Assembly: GCF_030864005.1 (NCBI RefSeq)
Contig: NZ_CP132976.1
Coordinates: 5,766,001-5,830,000, forward strand
DNA length: 64,000 nucleotides
Direction: 5' to 3'
DNA from: Achromobacter seleniivolatilans
GTDB lineage: Bacteria; Pseudomonadota; Gammaproteobacteria; Burkholderiales; Burkholderiaceae_B
Positions 36,748 through 46,695 of this stretch are shown here, in pieces (positions within the stretch are counted from its first letter, which is position 1; every line of letters starts with the position of its first letter). The notes below the pieces were generated by a model. That model was not told the DNA's origin and did no database searches. It worked only from the letters and a program-made list of their open reading frames with translations. Made by a program: the position numbers and the translations under genes.

Positions 36748-38445
36748 TCAGGGCGCGGGGGCGTGGGTCAGGCCGGCGGCAATGGGCCGGAAGTTGCGGA
36801 AGTCCCAGTCGCGTCCGGGGGCGGCGTCGATCAGGGCGCGGGTGTATTCATGGCGCGGTTCCGTCAGCACGGTCTCGGCAGAACCGGTCTCGACGACCTT
36901 TCCGCGCTGCATGACCATGATGGTGTCGCAGATCTGCGCGGCAACGCGCAGGTCGTGCGTGATGAACAGCACGCCCACGCCAGTGCGCTGCCGCACTTGT
37001 TCCAGCAGCTCCAGCACTTGGGCTTGGACCGATACGTCCAGGGCCGACACGGCTTCGTCGGCCACCAGGATCTCCGGGTCCATGACCAGCGCACGCGCAA
37101 TGCAGATGCGCTGGCGCTGGCCGCCTGAGAATTGATGCGGGTAGCGGCGCATGGCATCCGGACTCAGTCCCACCACGGTCAGCGTTTCGCCGGCGCGCTT
37201 TAACGCCTGGTCGCGCGGCATGCCAAAGTTCAGCAGCCCTTCAATAATGGACTCGCCAACGGTGCGGCGCGGATTCAGTGACCGGTAGGGGTCCTGGAAC
37301 ACAATCTGGATGCGGCGGCGCACGGGGCGCAGCGCGGAACCGGACAGGGTGCTCAGGTCTTCTCCGCCCATCATCATGTGGCCGGCAGTGGGTTCGATCA
37401 GTCGCACAATGCAGCGCGCCACCGTCGATTTTCCGGAACCGGACTCGCCGACAATGCCCAGGATTTCGCCCTTGCGCAAAGTCAGGTTGACGTCGGTCGC
37501 GGCGATGACGTTGTGCGCCGCCTTGCGTGAAAACAGCGAAGTCTTGCCGCCGTAGGTGCGGCCCAGGCCCTTGACGTGCAGTACCGGCTGGCCTGTAGGC
37601 GCGTCGCGCCGGTTGGGTATCAGGCTGGGCACGGACGACACCAGGCGCCGGGTGTAGGACTGTTTGGGCTCGGCCAGAATCTCGTTGCGCGTGCCGCTTT
37701 CGATCAGATCGCCGCGGTTCATGACGACAATGCGGTCCGAGATCTCGGCAACCACGCCGAAGTCATGGGTGATGAACAGCACGGCCGTCTGATGCTTGAC
37801 TTGCAGTTCCTTGATCAGGGCCAGGATCTGTTTTTGGGTCGTGACGTCCAGCGCCGTGGTCGGCTCGTCGGCAATCAACAGCTTGGGTTCCAGGATCAGC
37901 GCCATGGCGATCACAATGCGCTGGCGCTGGCCGCCCGACAATTGGTGCGGATATGCCTGGAAAATGCGTTCTACATCCGGCAGGTGCACGGACCGGAACA
38001 TCTCCAGCACCTTGGCGCGGCGTTCGGCCGCGTTCATTTTCTTGCGATGCAGGCGCAGCACTTCGTCGACCTGCTGGCCCACGGTATGCACGGGATTCAG
38101 CGCGGTCATGGGTTCCTGGAACACCATGGCCATGCGGGTTGCGCGCATCTCGCGCAAGCGGCGCGGGGTAGCGGTGGCGACGTCCTCGCCTTCAACGCGA
38201 ATCGACCCCGCACTGATGGAAAGAATGCCTTGCGGCAGCAGGCCCATCACTGCCAGTGATGTGACAGACTTGCCCGAGCCGGATTCACCGACCACGCAGA
38301 CCGTTTCGCCAGCATGCACATCCAGGCTGAGGTTGCGCACGACGCGGTTGCCCGCGCCGGCCACTTCCACCGACAGATTGCGGATGGCCAGGATGGCGGG
38401 CGAGGTATCGCCCGCAGGAGGGATAGGGGAGTAGGTCATCGGCAT
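36748..38445 (-). CDS. Dipeptide-type ABC transporter, fused double ATPase (DppD-DppF type)
   Basis: 565 aa with two complete ABC domains in one chain, as in GsiA and YejF. Domain 1 has Walker A GESGSGKSVTS, signature LSGGQRQR and Walker B LLIADEPTTALDV; domain 2 has GESGSGKSTVA, FSGGQRQR and ILVADEAVSALDV (Ala in place of the usual Pro after the catalytic Glu). Each is followed by the oligopeptide-ABC C-terminal region (LVSSVPSLIP). It powers import by the neighbouring permeases and binding protein. Its start overlaps the stop of the DppC-type gene by one base (TGATG). Confidence 0.93.
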   Translation of the reverse strand: MPMTYSPIPPAGDTSPAILAIRNLSVEVAGAGNRVVRNLSLDVHAGETVCVVGESGSGKSVTSLAVMGLLPQGILSISAGSIRVEGEDVATATPRRLREMRATRMAMVFQEPMTALNPVHTVGQQVDEVLRLHRKKMNAAERRAKVLEMFRSVHLPDVERIFQAYPHQLSGGQRQRIVIAMALILEPKLLIADEPTTALDVTTQKQILALIKELQVKHQTAVLFITHDFGVVAEISDRIVVMNRGDLIESGTRNEILAEPKQSYTRRLVSSVPSLIPNRRDAPTGQPVLHVKGLGRTYGGKTSLFSRKAAHNVIAATDVNLTLRKGEILGIVGESGSGKSTVARCIVRLIEPTAGHMMMGGEDLSTLSGSALRPVRRRIQIVFQDPYRSLNPRRTVGESIIEGLLNFGMPRDQALKRAGETLTVVGLSPDAMRRYPHQFSGGQRQRICIARALVMDPEILVADEAVSALDVSVQAQVLELLEQVRQRTGVGVLFITHDLRVAAQICDTIMVMQRGKVVETGSAETVLTEPRHEYTRALIDAAPGRDWDFRNFRPIAAGLTHAPAP

Positions 38446-39350
38446 CAGATCCTGCGCACCATTTTCGGGTCCAGCGCATCGCGCAGGGCGTCGCCCAGAA
38501 TGTTCACGCTAAGCACCGTCAGCGACAGGAACAAGCCGGGAAAGAGAATCAGCCCCGGCAGCATGCGGAAGTACATGCGGCCTTCGGACATGATGTTGCC
38601 CCAAGAGGCGATCTCGGGCGGGATGCCCGCTCCCAGAAAGCTCAGGATGGCCTCGGTCAGCATGGCGGACGCAAAGACATACGTACCCTGCACTGTCAGC
38701 GGCGCGATCGTGCTGGGCACCATGTGACGCCACAGCAGCAGGGGCAGCGGCGTGCCCAGCGCCAGCGCGGCTTCAACATAGGGTTCTTCGCGCACGGTCA
38801 GAATCTGGCCGCGCACGAGCCGCACTACCCGGGGAATTTCGGGAATGGTGATCGCGACCAGCACGGTCATGATGCTGGCGCCGGTGACGGACACCAGGGC
38901 AATCGCCAGCAAAATGCCGGGGATGGCCATGATGGCGTCCATGGTGCGCATGATGATCCCGTCCAGTGATCGGAACCAGCCGGCAATCACGCCGATGACC
39001 AGCCCGATCACCACACTGACGACCGCGGCGCCCAAGCCGGCGATCAGCGAAATGCGGGCGCCGTGAGCCACCCGCGACCAGACATCGCGGCCGAATGCGT
39101 CGGTGCCGAACAGGTAGTCGGTAAAGGGCTGCTTGAGACGAGCGCTGGGGTTGATGAGCGTCGGGTCCACCGAACTCAGCAACGGCGCGAAGAGCGCAAT
39201 GGCGATGATTACCGCCAGCACGATCAGCGCCAGCATCACGGGCCAGCTCTTCAAGCCTTGGCGGACTTGCCGCCAGGCAGTCACTTGGGGGTTGCCGCCT
39301 CCGGGAAGGTCGGCGGCCGCTTGCGCGGCGGCATCGGTTGGCGTTTGCAT
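38445..39350 (-). CDS. Dipeptide-type ABC transporter permease (DppC type)
   Basis: 301 aa, about six membrane helices. The N-terminal OppC-type region (WPVMLALIVLAVIIAIALFA) and YLFGTDAFGRDVWSRVAHGA are typical; the EAA-like loop that contacts the ATPase is EALALGTPLPLLLWRHM-like (AALALGTPLPLLLWRHMVPS). ATG 39350 lies four bases after the stop of the DppB-type gene; an open frame further upstream is only overlap. It pairs with the DppB-type protein to form the membrane channel. Confidence 0.92.
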   Translation of the reverse strand: MQTPTDAAAQAAADLPGGGNPQVTAWRQVRQGLKSWPVMLALIVLAVIIAIALFAPLLSSVDPTLINPSARLKQPFTDYLFGTDAFGRDVWSRVAHGARISLIAGLGAAVVSVVIGLVIGVIAGWFRSLDGIIMRTMDAIMAIPGILLAIALVSVTGASIMTVLVAITIPEIPRVVRLVRGQILTVREEPYVEAALALGTPLPLLLWRHMVPSTIAPLTVQGTYVFASAMLTEAILSFLGAGIPPEIASWGNIMSEGRMYFRMLPGLILFPGLFLSLTVLSVNILGDALRDALDPKMVRRI

Positions 39351-39354
39351 GGCG

Positions 39355-40296
39355 TTAGTACCTGATCCGCGGGTCGAACACCGTGTAGGCGCAATCGACA
39401 ACAAGATTGATGAACACGTAGACGAACGCGAAGAACAACGTCAGGCCCTGAATAACCGGGTAGTCGCGCGCCAGCACGGCTTCGACCACCAGCCGGCCCA
39501 GGCCGGGGATGTTGAACACCGATTCCGTCACGACCACGCCGCTGATCAACAGCGCGATCCCCAGGCCCACCACCGTGGCGATGGGCACGGCGGCGTTGCG
39601 CAGCGCGTGACCCAGCAGCACTCCGGTTTCACCCAGGCCCTTGGAACGCGCCGTGCGGATGAAGTCTTCGCCCATGACCTCGATGACGCTGGTGCGGGTA
39701 ATGCGTGCAATCAGCGCAACATAGACCGTGGACAAGGCAAGCGACGGCAGAATGAGGCGGTGCAGGTAGAGCCAGAAGCCCTTTTCCAGCGGCGTGTAGC
39801 CCTGCACGTTGAACCAGCCCAGCTTGATGGCAAACAGCCAGATCAGCAGGTAGCCCGTGACGAACACCGGCACCGAGAAACCCAGTACCGAAAATCCCAT
39901 CACGGCGCGATCCAGCAGACGGCCTTGCCGCCATGCCGCCAGAACACCCAGCGGAATGGCGACCAGCAGCGTGAAGACCAAGGTCAGCACCGCCAGACTC
40001 AAAGACGGTTCCAAGCGCTGAGAAATCAGTGTAGTGACGGGCACGCCAGACATCAGCGATGTGCCCAGATCGCCTTGCACAAGCTTGGCGCCCCAGATGA
40101 AGAACTGTTTGACGACCGGCTGGTCCAGCCCCATCGTCTGCCGTATCTGGACGATACGTTCAGGCGTGGCGCCGTCGCCTGCCATGATGATGGCCGGATC
40201 ACCCGGGCTCAAACGTAATATCGCGAAGACCACCACCGCGACCATCACCAGAACGGGGATGGTCGCGAGGAGCCGGCGTGAGACAAATGCCAGCAT
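39355..40296 (-). CDS. Dipeptide-type ABC transporter permease (DppB type)
   Basis: 313 aa with the DppB-type opening FVSRRLLATIPVLVMVAVVVF and six predicted helices. The cytoplasmic EAA-like loop is RTARSKGLGETGVLLGHALR. The characteristic GDPAIIMAGDGATPE periplasmic segment follows helix 1, where family members have GDPA. Its start is 26 bases after the binding-protein gene's stop, so it is in the same transcript. Confidence 0.92.
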   Translation of the reverse strand: MLAFVSRRLLATIPVLVMVAVVVFAILRLSPGDPAIIMAGDGATPERIVQIRQTMGLDQPVVKQFFIWGAKLVQGDLGTSLMSGVPVTTLISQRLEPSLSLAVLTLVFTLLVAIPLGVLAAWRQGRLLDRAVMGFSVLGFSVPVFVTGYLLIWLFAIKLGWFNVQGYTPLEKGFWLYLHRLILPSLALSTVYVALIARITRTSVIEVMGEDFIRTARSKGLGETGVLLGHALRNAAVPIATVVGLGIALLISGVVVTESVFNIPGLGRLVVEAVLARDYPVIQGLTLFFAFVYVFINLVVDCAYTVFDPRIRY

Positions 40297-40322
40297 ATAT
40301 TTCCCCCTGAACTACCAGCCCT

Positions 40323-41888
40323 TTAAGGGGCTTTCTTGACGTTCCAGAACGCAAAGACCGGTGCATGCACCAGGCCGGAGAGCTTGGTCGAGTACACCGT
40401 GGGCACGGACATCTGGCCCAGCGGCACGTACAGACCCTCGTCGATGCCGATACGCTGCAATTCGTCGGCAATCTTCTTTTGTTCCGCCGGGTCGGAAGTC
40501 AGCGCGAACTTGGTGCGCAGTTCTTCGACTTGCGGGAAGTCAGGCCAGCCGAACCAGGCGTTGTCGCCATTGGCCGCGGCAGGCGCCGAGCGAACGGGGT
40601 CCATGACGTCGGTGGCGTACCAGTTGGTGTTGTGAATGTTCCAGCCGCCTTCTGCGGGGGCTGCCTTGGATGCGCGGCGCGTGGCCACGCTTTGCCAGTC
40701 CATCGCGGCCAGGTTGACGTTAAAGCCCGCCTTGCGCAGCGCCTGGGCCATCACAACAGGTTGCGCCGACAGCGTGCCCACGTCGGTCGCGTGCATGACC
40801 AGGATGGGGGTGTTGTCGTAACCGGCTTCCTTCAGCAGCGCCTTGGCCTTCTCGATGTTCGACGGGACCACGATGTCCTTGCCGATATCGCTTTCGAACG
40901 GCGTGCCGCAGCCCCACAGCGAGGCGCAGGTCTTCCAGTACTTGGGATTGCCCACCAACGCCTTCATCACGTCTTCCTGACCGATGGCGTACATCGCGGC
41001 CTGACGGATTTTCTTGTTGTTGAACGGCGGATACTTGAAGTTAAAGCGGTACATCGTGAAATAGCCGACCGGGCTTAACGACTCTTCCTTCAAGTCCTTA
41101 TTGCCTTCGATCATCGGCAGCAGGTCATACGGGAACTGTTCGACGAAATCGATCTCGCCGCCCAGCAGCGCGTTGGCGGTTGTCAGCGCATCCGGCATGA
41201 CGTCCCACTCGACCTTGTCCACGTTGACGACCTTGCCGCCGGCCAGGCCGCTTGCGGGTTCCTTGCGCGGCACGTAGTCGGCGTTCTTGGCGTAGACGGT
41301 CTTCACGCCCGGTTTGAACTCGATGACTTTGAACGGGCCGGAACCGGTCATGTCGGTGATGGGCTGGCCAATGGCTTGTTCCGCGATGCGCTTGGGCATC
41401 ATGAAGGGCGCCGTGCCGGTGGGCTTGGACAGAGCGCGCAGCGCCAGGTCCGTGGGTTCTTTCATGACGATGCGAAAGCTGTTGTCGTCGATGACTTCAA
41501 TCTTGTCCGTGAACTTGAGCAGCGTGCGGCCCATGCCGTCACCGGCAGCCCAGCGCTTGATCGATGCCACGCAGTCTTCCGAAGTCACGGGTTTGCCGTC
41601 ATGCCATTTCTGGCCCGCGCGCAATGTCATCGTGTAGGTCTTGCCATCGGGCGAGACCTCCCATTTCTCAAGCATCTGCGGCTGGATCTTGTTGTCGGCG
41701 TCGGTGGCCAGCAACGTGTCGTAGATCATGTAGCCGTGCCACGTCGTGATGTACGCGGTGGTGGCGTGCGGATCGGTCAGGCGCAGCGGCGAGTGCATGA
41801 CCGACTTGATGACGGTCTCGGCATAAGCGCCATGAGCCATCATCAGGGTTGCACCGGCCAATGCGGCCGCTCGGACAAACTTGAGCAT
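40323..41888 (-). CDS. Family 5 extracellular solute-binding protein of the peptide ABC importer
   Basis: 521 aa. A signal peptide of about 23 residues (AALAGATLMMAHGAYA, cleaved before ETVIKS) exports it to the periplasm. Family-5 (DppA/OppA) features are DPHATTAYITTWHGYMIYD, WEVSPDGKTYTMTLRAGQKWHDGKPVTSEDC and GPFKVIEFKPG. It determines what the importer takes up; residues do not allow the ligand to be named. Encoded between M81 copy 2 and the permeases, with an 81-base leader and no terminator. Confidence 0.92.
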   Translation of the reverse strand: MLKFVRAAALAGATLMMAHGAYAETVIKSVMHSPLRLTDPHATTAYITTWHGYMIYDTLLATDADNKIQPQMLEKWEVSPDGKTYTMTLRAGQKWHDGKPVTSEDCVASIKRWAAGDGMGRTLLKFTDKIEVIDDNSFRIVMKEPTDLALRALSKPTGTAPFMMPKRIAEQAIGQPITDMTGSGPFKVIEFKPGVKTVYAKNADYVPRKEPASGLAGGKVVNVDKVEWDVMPDALTTANALLGGEIDFVEQFPYDLLPMIEGNKDLKEESLSPVGYFTMYRFNFKYPPFNNKKIRQAAMYAIGQEDVMKALVGNPKYWKTCASLWGCGTPFESDIGKDIVVPSNIEKAKALLKEAGYDNTPILVMHATDVGTLSAQPVVMAQALRKAGFNVNLAAMDWQSVATRRASKAAPAEGGWNIHNTNWYATDVMDPVRSAPAAANGDNAWFGWPDFPQVEELRTKFALTSDPAEQKKIADELQRIGIDEGLYVPLGQMSVPTVYSTKLSGLVHAPVFAFWNVKKAP

Positions 41889-41969
41889 GGAATTTCCCCT
41901 TGATTCGTAGTGAGCGGCGCTATTGGCCGCTACGTCGTTAACGCGCCGCGCAAGGGCGGCGTGCGAGGG

Positions 41970-43478
41970 TCAGGCGATCGCGGGCCGGCCGGAAAACGCC
42001 GGTCCGCAAGGCGCCATTCTGATGCCGGGACGCAACCGTGTCCATGGTTGTTTTGCCGCATCCATCAGCATCGAGCCAGGGGCGGCGCAAACCAGGATCG
42101 TCTGCGCAATCGGTGTGAAATCAGCGCGAAAGTGCGCGGAGCTCTTTACCACGAGAATCGCGGCGCGCTTGGGTTCGACGCCTGCAAAGCGGAACATTTC
42201 CTGGTCCGCCATCTGCACCTTGTTAGAGGCGACGATGATGCGTACGCCGCCGATGCGCAGGCAGGCGCTTGGACCCAGATCCATGTGAAATCCGCGATAA
42301 AACGCCCCGTGCGTATCAAAGCGGCCATCCGACGTTTTCTCAACGATGAATTCGGTTTCAAGCGGTTCGTCGTCGGGAATACCCGAGTGTCCACCCAGTG
42401 CAATCCGTACCTTGTTTCCCACTCCCGCGCGATGCGCGGCCAGGGCCGCTGCGGGGTCCACAATCAGACCGATTGCGGTGTCGCGCGCATCGTGCCGGAT
42501 CAGTGCGCGCAGCACGCCGGTGGTGTCGGAACTGCCGCCCGCGCCGGGGTTGTCCTGGGCGTCGGCGATGACAATAGGTTTATGCGCGTCCCGCGCCAGC
42601 CGCATCGCTTCCTGGACTGCCTGGTCGGGTGTGTAGAGCGTGCCGCCAAAATCGCGCTCCGCGTTCAGTACCGCGCGTTTCATTTCGTCAGCGGCGGCAT
42701 CGGCCTCGGCCTGGCTTGCGCCATACGCCCATACTGTGGGCGCGCATTCCGGAAAGTCCGCCGCCGGAAAACCCGTGGCGAAAGACAGGCTGGTGGCGCC
42801 GCGCGCCTCAATATCGCCTACCTGCTGGTATAGGCTGCGCGACGGTTCAATGTCGGTCGATTGCCAGCACAGCGAGATCAGGTAGGGCAGATCGCGCAGC
42901 GCTGAAAAGGGACGCGGCATGCCTGCCAGCCGCAGCGATAACAAGGAGGCTGCGCGCTGGCCCGTTTCGGCCATGTCGATATGCGGATAGGTGCGGTAAC
43001 AGACCAGGGCGTCGGCATGGCGCACCATGGCGCGGGTCACGTTGGCGTGCAGGTCCAGGCTGGCTACGACGGGGACATCAGGCCCCACCAGCGCACGGAC
43101 ACGCTTGAGCAATTCACCTTCACCGTCATCCAGATGCTCGGTGACCATCGCCCCATGCAGATCCAGATAGACCCCATCCAGCGGCAATGCTTCTGACAGC
43201 CCTTGCAGGATCATCGCAGTGATGCGTTCAAAGGCGTCTTTGGTGACGAGTCCGGAAGGGCTGGCCGCAGCCCAGGTCGTAGGCACCAGCGTGTGCTGCG
43301 CCATGGCTTCAATGAAGCCCGCCACCGGTATGTTTGCGCCTGCGACTGCTTGGAACAGGGCGGGGCCGCTGACCAGCTTCGGCCATCCTCCGCCTTTCTC
43401 TGCAAAGTCTTCCCACGTCGCGCGCGAGGGCGCAAACGTGTTGGTTTCGTGCTGAAAGCCGCCAATACCGATGCGCAT
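41970..43478 (-). CDS. M81 family metallopeptidase (MlrC-like), copy 2
   Basis: 502 aa. Signature HETNTFAP at residues 10-17, metal-ligand regions LDLHAN and YRTYPHID, and DAQDNPGAGGSSDTTG in the second domain, matching copy 1 in layout but clearly diverged in sequence (for example HTYPH versus RTYPH). Cytoplasmic. It precedes the binding-protein gene by 81 bases and follows mmsA by 138 bases. Two different M81 enzymes in one unit suggest successive or alternative cleavages of the imported molecule. Confidence 0.88.
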   Translation of the reverse strand: MRIGIGGFQHETNTFAPSRATWEDFAEKGGGWPKLVSGPALFQAVAGANIPVAGFIEAMAQHTLVPTTWAAASPSGLVTKDAFERITAMILQGLSEALPLDGVYLDLHGAMVTEHLDDGEGELLKRVRALVGPDVPVVASLDLHANVTRAMVRHADALVCYRTYPHIDMAETGQRAASLLSLRLAGMPRPFSALRDLPYLISLCWQSTDIEPSRSLYQQVGDIEARGATSLSFATGFPAADFPECAPTVWAYGASQAEADAAADEMKRAVLNAERDFGGTLYTPDQAVQEAMRLARDAHKPIVIADAQDNPGAGGSSDTTGVLRALIRHDARDTAIGLIVDPAAALAAHRAGVGNKVRIALGGHSGIPDDEPLETEFIVEKTSDGRFDTHGAFYRGFHMDLGPSACLRIGGVRIIVASNKVQMADQEMFRFAGVEPKRAAILVVKSSAHFRADFTPIAQTILVCAAPGSMLMDAAKQPWTRLRPGIRMAPCGPAFSGRPAIA

Positions 43479-43525
43479 CGGGATTCCCTTGTTATGTGTG
43501 ATGTCGCTGTGTCGTCATGCTGGGC

Positions 43526-43547
43526 GGGCGCGGCAACTGCCGCGCCC
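43526..43547 (-). repeat. Perfect hairpin between mmsA and M81 copy 2
   Basis: GGGCGCGGCA (43526-43535) and TGCCGCGCCC (43538-43547) are exactly complementary and would fold with a four-base loop. No T tract follows on the minus strand, so read-through to the downstream genes, perhaps with mRNA processing or stabilisation, is likely. Confidence 0.45.
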
Positions 43548-43616
43548 TGTGCTCAAGCGGGGTAATGCGTCCTTCTTGAAGTATTCATGCGCTAAAAGTG
43601 TGCCAGGGCGTCTGGC

Positions 43617-45110
43617 TTACTTTGCGACCGGCATGGTGAATTCCGCGCCCTTGGCAATGCTGTCAGGCCAGCGCTGCATCACGCTCTTGTAGCGGGAATA
43701 GAAGCGGATGCCTTCTTCGCCATAGGCGTGGTGGTCGCCGAACAACGAGCGTTTCCAGCCGCCAAAGGAGTGCCAGGCCATGGGCACCGGGATCGGCACG
43801 TTGATGCCAACCATGCCCACTTTGATCTGGCGGGCAAAAGCGCGCGCCACGCCGCCATCCGACGTAAAGCAAGCCACGCCATTGCCGAACTCATGCGCGT
43901 TGATCAATTCGACTGCGCTGGCGAAGTCGGGCACGCGCACAATGCACAGCACCGGTCCAAAAATCTCTTCGCGGTAGATGTTCATCGCGGGCTTCACGTT
44001 GTCGAACAACGTGCCGCCCATGAAGAAGCCTTTTTCGTTGCCGGGCACGGTCAGGTTGCGGCCGTCCACCAGCAGATCGGCGCCAGATGCGATGCCGTCT
44101 TCGATATAGCCCTTGACCTTGTTGCGATGCTGCGCGGTGACGAGCGGGCCCATTTCGGCATCCGCTTGCATGCCGTCCTTGACCACCAGCGCCTTGACGC
44201 GGGGAATCAGGCGTTCGACCACTTTGTCGGCAATATCGCCGACCGCCACGGCCACCGAAATGGCCATGCAGCGTTCGCCGGCGGAGCCGTAGGCCGCGCC
44301 CATCAGTGCATCGGTCACTTGGTCCAGGTCGGCATCGGGCATGACGACCAGATGGTTCTTGGCGCCGCCCAATGCTTGCACGCGCTTGCCGCGCTTGGTG
44401 CCTTCGGAATAGATGTATTCCGCAATGGGAGTCGAACCCACGAACGACAAGGCTTCGACGTCGGGATGGCTGATCAGCGCGTCCACGGCCAGCTTGTCGC
44501 CATGCAGGACGTTGAACACGCCGGGAGGCAGGCCGGCTTCGGTCAGCAGTTCGGCCAGGCGCAGGGACGCGGAGGGGTCGCGTTCCGAGGGCTTGAGCAC
44601 GAAGGTGTTGCCGCAGGCAATCGCCACCGGGAACATCCAGCACGGCACCATCATCGGGAAGTTGAACGGAGTGATACCCGCCACGACGCCCAACGATTGG
44701 CGCATGCTCCAGTTATCAATGCCGCCGCCGATCTGGTCCGAATACTGGCCCTTCAGCAGTTGCGGAATGCCGCAGGCAAATTCCACGATTTCGATCCCGC
44801 GCATGACTTCACCCTTGGCGTCGGAGAAGACCTTGCCATGTTCGCGGGTGATCAGTTCGGCAAGTTCGTCCTGGTGTTTGTCCAGAAGCGCCTTGAAGTT
44901 GAACAGGATGCGTGCGCGCTTGAGCGCCGGGGTTTCAGACCATGCCGGGTAAGCCGCCTTGGCCGAGGCCACGGCCAGCGCCACGTCTTCGGTAGAGGCC
45001 AGCGGGATGGACGAGCAAATCTCGCCCGTGGCGGGGTTGAAGCCGTCGGCGTAGCGGCTGCTGCGGCCGTCGTATTGCTGGCCGTTGATGAAATGGGGGA
45101 TCTTCTTCAT
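43617..45110 (-). CDS. mmsA: CoA-acylating methylmalonate/malonate-semialdehyde dehydrogenase
   Basis: 497 aa, aldehyde dehydrogenase superfamily. The catalytic Cys281 is in [10 protein letters not shown]; Asn150 in TPFNFPMM is the oxyanion Asn; the glutamate used as general base by most aldehyde dehydrogenases is replaced in [15 protein letters not shown], as is normal for the CoA-dependent MmsA branch. It converts methylmalonate or malonate semialdehyde to propionyl- or acetyl-CoA with NAD+ and CO2 release. Next to an omega-amino-acid aminotransferase, it fits the second step of beta-alanine or beta-aminoisobutyrate breakdown. Confidence 0.93.
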   Translation of the reverse strand: MKKIPHFINGQQYDGRSSRYADGFNPATGEICSSIPLASTEDVALAVASAKAAYPAWSETPALKRARILFNFKALLDKHQDELAELITREHGKVFSDAKGEVMRGIEIVEFACGIPQLLKGQYSDQIGGGIDNWSMRQSLGVVAGITPFNFPMMVPCWMFPVAIACGNTFVLKPSERDPSASLRLAELLTEAGLPPGVFNVLHGDKLAVDALISHPDVEALSFVGSTPIAEYIYSEGTKRGKRVQALGGAKNHLVVMPDADLDQVTDALMGAAYGSAGERCMAISVAVAVGDIADKVVERLIPRVKALVVKDGMQADAEMGPLVTAQHRNKVKGYIEDGIASGADLLVDGRNLTVPGNEKGFFMGGTLFDNVKPAMNIYREEIFGPVLCIVRVPDFASAVELINAHEFGNGVACFTSDGGVARAFARQIKVGMVGINVPIPVPMAWHSFGGWKRSLFGDHHAYGEEGIRFYSRYKSVMQRWPDSIAKGAEFTMPVAK

Positions 45111-45149
45111 GGATGGAGGCTCGAAGCGGGATTCGTCAAAAACGTCCTA

Positions 45150-45168
45150 GGGCGGCCATCGGCCGCCC
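45150..45168 (-). repeat. Hairpin between aminotransferase and mmsA
   Basis: GGGCGGCC and GGCCGCCC form an 8-bp stem with an ATC triloop in the 137-base gap. On the minus strand a TTTTT occurs about eight bases later, so partial termination is possible, but co-transcription with mmsA is still expected. Confidence 0.4.
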
Positions 45169-45247
45169 GTAGACTGGGTCAATGCTCGCGGCGGCCGCGG
45201 CGGGGGCTGAACCCCGCCTTGCGGCTGGCCCGCGTAGCGGAGCGAAA

Positions 45248-46573
45248 CTAGGCTACCTCTTTCAGCACCTTGCCGATCTGTTCAAAAATCTGGCCGATCT
45301 GGGCTTCTTCGATGATTAACGGGGGCGACACGGCGATGATGTCACCCGTATAGCGCACCATCAGACCGCTATCGAAGCATTTCTGGAAGACTTCCGAGGC
45401 GCGCGCGCCAGGAGCGCCTGCACGCGGCGCCAGCTCGATGCCGGACACCAGGCCCAGGTTGCGCACGTCGATGACGTGCGGTGCGCCCTTCAGGCTGTGC
45501 GCGGCTTCCTGGAAGGCGCCAGACAGCTTGCGTGCGCGGCCAAACAGGTCGTCGCGGCGATAGATGTCCAGCGTGGCCAGAATGGCAGCGGCGGCAAGCG
45601 GGTGCGCCGAATAGGTGTAACCGTGGAAGAATTCGATGCCGCCGGCGGGGCCGTTCACGATCGCGTCGTGAACTTCACGTTTGACGGCGACCGCGCCTGC
45701 GGGCACGGCAGCGTTGCTGACGCCCTTGGCCATCGCGATGATGTCCGGCGTGACGCCAAAGAATTCGGACGCGGTAGCGGCGCCCAGGCGGCCGTAGGCG
45801 GTGATGACTTCATCAAAAATCAGCAGGATGCCGTGCTTGGACGTGATCTCGCGCAGCTTTTCCAGATAACCCTTGGGCGGAATCAGCACACCGGTTGAGC
45901 CCGCCATGGGCTCGACGATGACGGCGGCGATGGTGGACGCGTCGTGCAGGGCAACGATGCGTTCCAGCTCTTCAGCCAGATTGGCGCCCCAGGCGGGCTG
46001 GCCCTTGGAATAGGCGTTTTGTTCCAGGTTGTGCGTGTGCGGCAGATGATCCACCGAGGGCAGCAGCGCGCCGGAGAAGGTCTTGCGGTTAGTCGAGATG
46101 CCGCCGACCGAGATCCCGCCAAAACCCACGCCGTGGTAGCCGCGCTCACGGCCGATCAGGCGGGTGCGCTGGCCTTCGCCACGGGCGCGGTGATAGGCCA
46201 GGGCGATCTTCAAGGATGTGTCGACCGACTCGGAACCGGAGTTCGTGAAGAAGACGCGGTCCAACCCTTGGGGCATCAGGCCGGCCACAGCCGTGGCGGC
46301 TTCGAAGGCCAGCGGGTGGCCCAGCTGGAAACCCGGGGCGTAATCCATGATGCCGGCCTGGCGGGAAATCGCGTCGACGATTTCCTGGCGGCCGTGGCCG
46401 GCGTTGACGCACCACAGGCCGGCGGTGCCGTCCAGGATCTGACGGCCATCGGCCGAGGTGTAGTACATGCCTTTGGCCGTTGCCAACATGCGCGGATGGG
46501 CCTTGAACTGTTTGTTGGCAGTAAAGGGCATCCAGAGATGGGACAGATCGGGCAACTCGGCGGGGGCATTCAT
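45248..46573 (-). CDS. Omega-amino acid (beta-alanine type):pyruvate aminotransferase
   Basis: 441 aa, class III PLP aminotransferase of the BauA / omega-APT type. LWMPFTANKQFK near the start, FFTNSGSESVDTSLK (cofactor phosphate loop), RGYHGVGFGG, Asp254 in IFDEVITAYGRLG and the PLP lysine Lys283 in AMAKGVSNA are typical. The reaction moves the terminal amino group of beta-alanine or a related omega-amino acid to pyruvate, giving malonate semialdehyde and alanine. ATG 46573 has GGAG six bases before it. First gene of the minus-strand unit; divergent from a MocR-type regulator. Confidence 0.9.
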   Translation of the reverse strand: MNAPAELPDLSHLWMPFTANKQFKAHPRMLATAKGMYYTSADGRQILDGTAGLWCVNAGHGRQEIVDAISRQAGIMDYAPGFQLGHPLAFEAATAVAGLMPQGLDRVFFTNSGSESVDTSLKIALAYHRARGEGQRTRLIGRERGYHGVGFGGISVGGISTNRKTFSGALLPSVDHLPHTHNLEQNAYSKGQPAWGANLAEELERIVALHDASTIAAVIVEPMAGSTGVLIPPKGYLEKLREITSKHGILLIFDEVITAYGRLGAATASEFFGVTPDIIAMAKGVSNAAVPAGAVAVKREVHDAIVNGPAGGIEFFHGYTYSAHPLAAAAILATLDIYRRDDLFGRARKLSGAFQEAAHSLKGAPHVIDVRNLGLVSGIELAPRAGAPGARASEVFQKCFDSGLMVRYTGDIIAVSPPLIIEEAQIGQIFEQIGKVLKEVA

Positions 46574-46695
46574 GGCGGCTCCAGGGGAAGGACAACCGCC
46601 GGAGTCTGCATGCAAAGGGCGCAGCCGGCGGGATGCAAACGATTCTGGTACGTCCTGAAGGGAATGAAAATATACGATCTGCGCAAATGCGGCTA

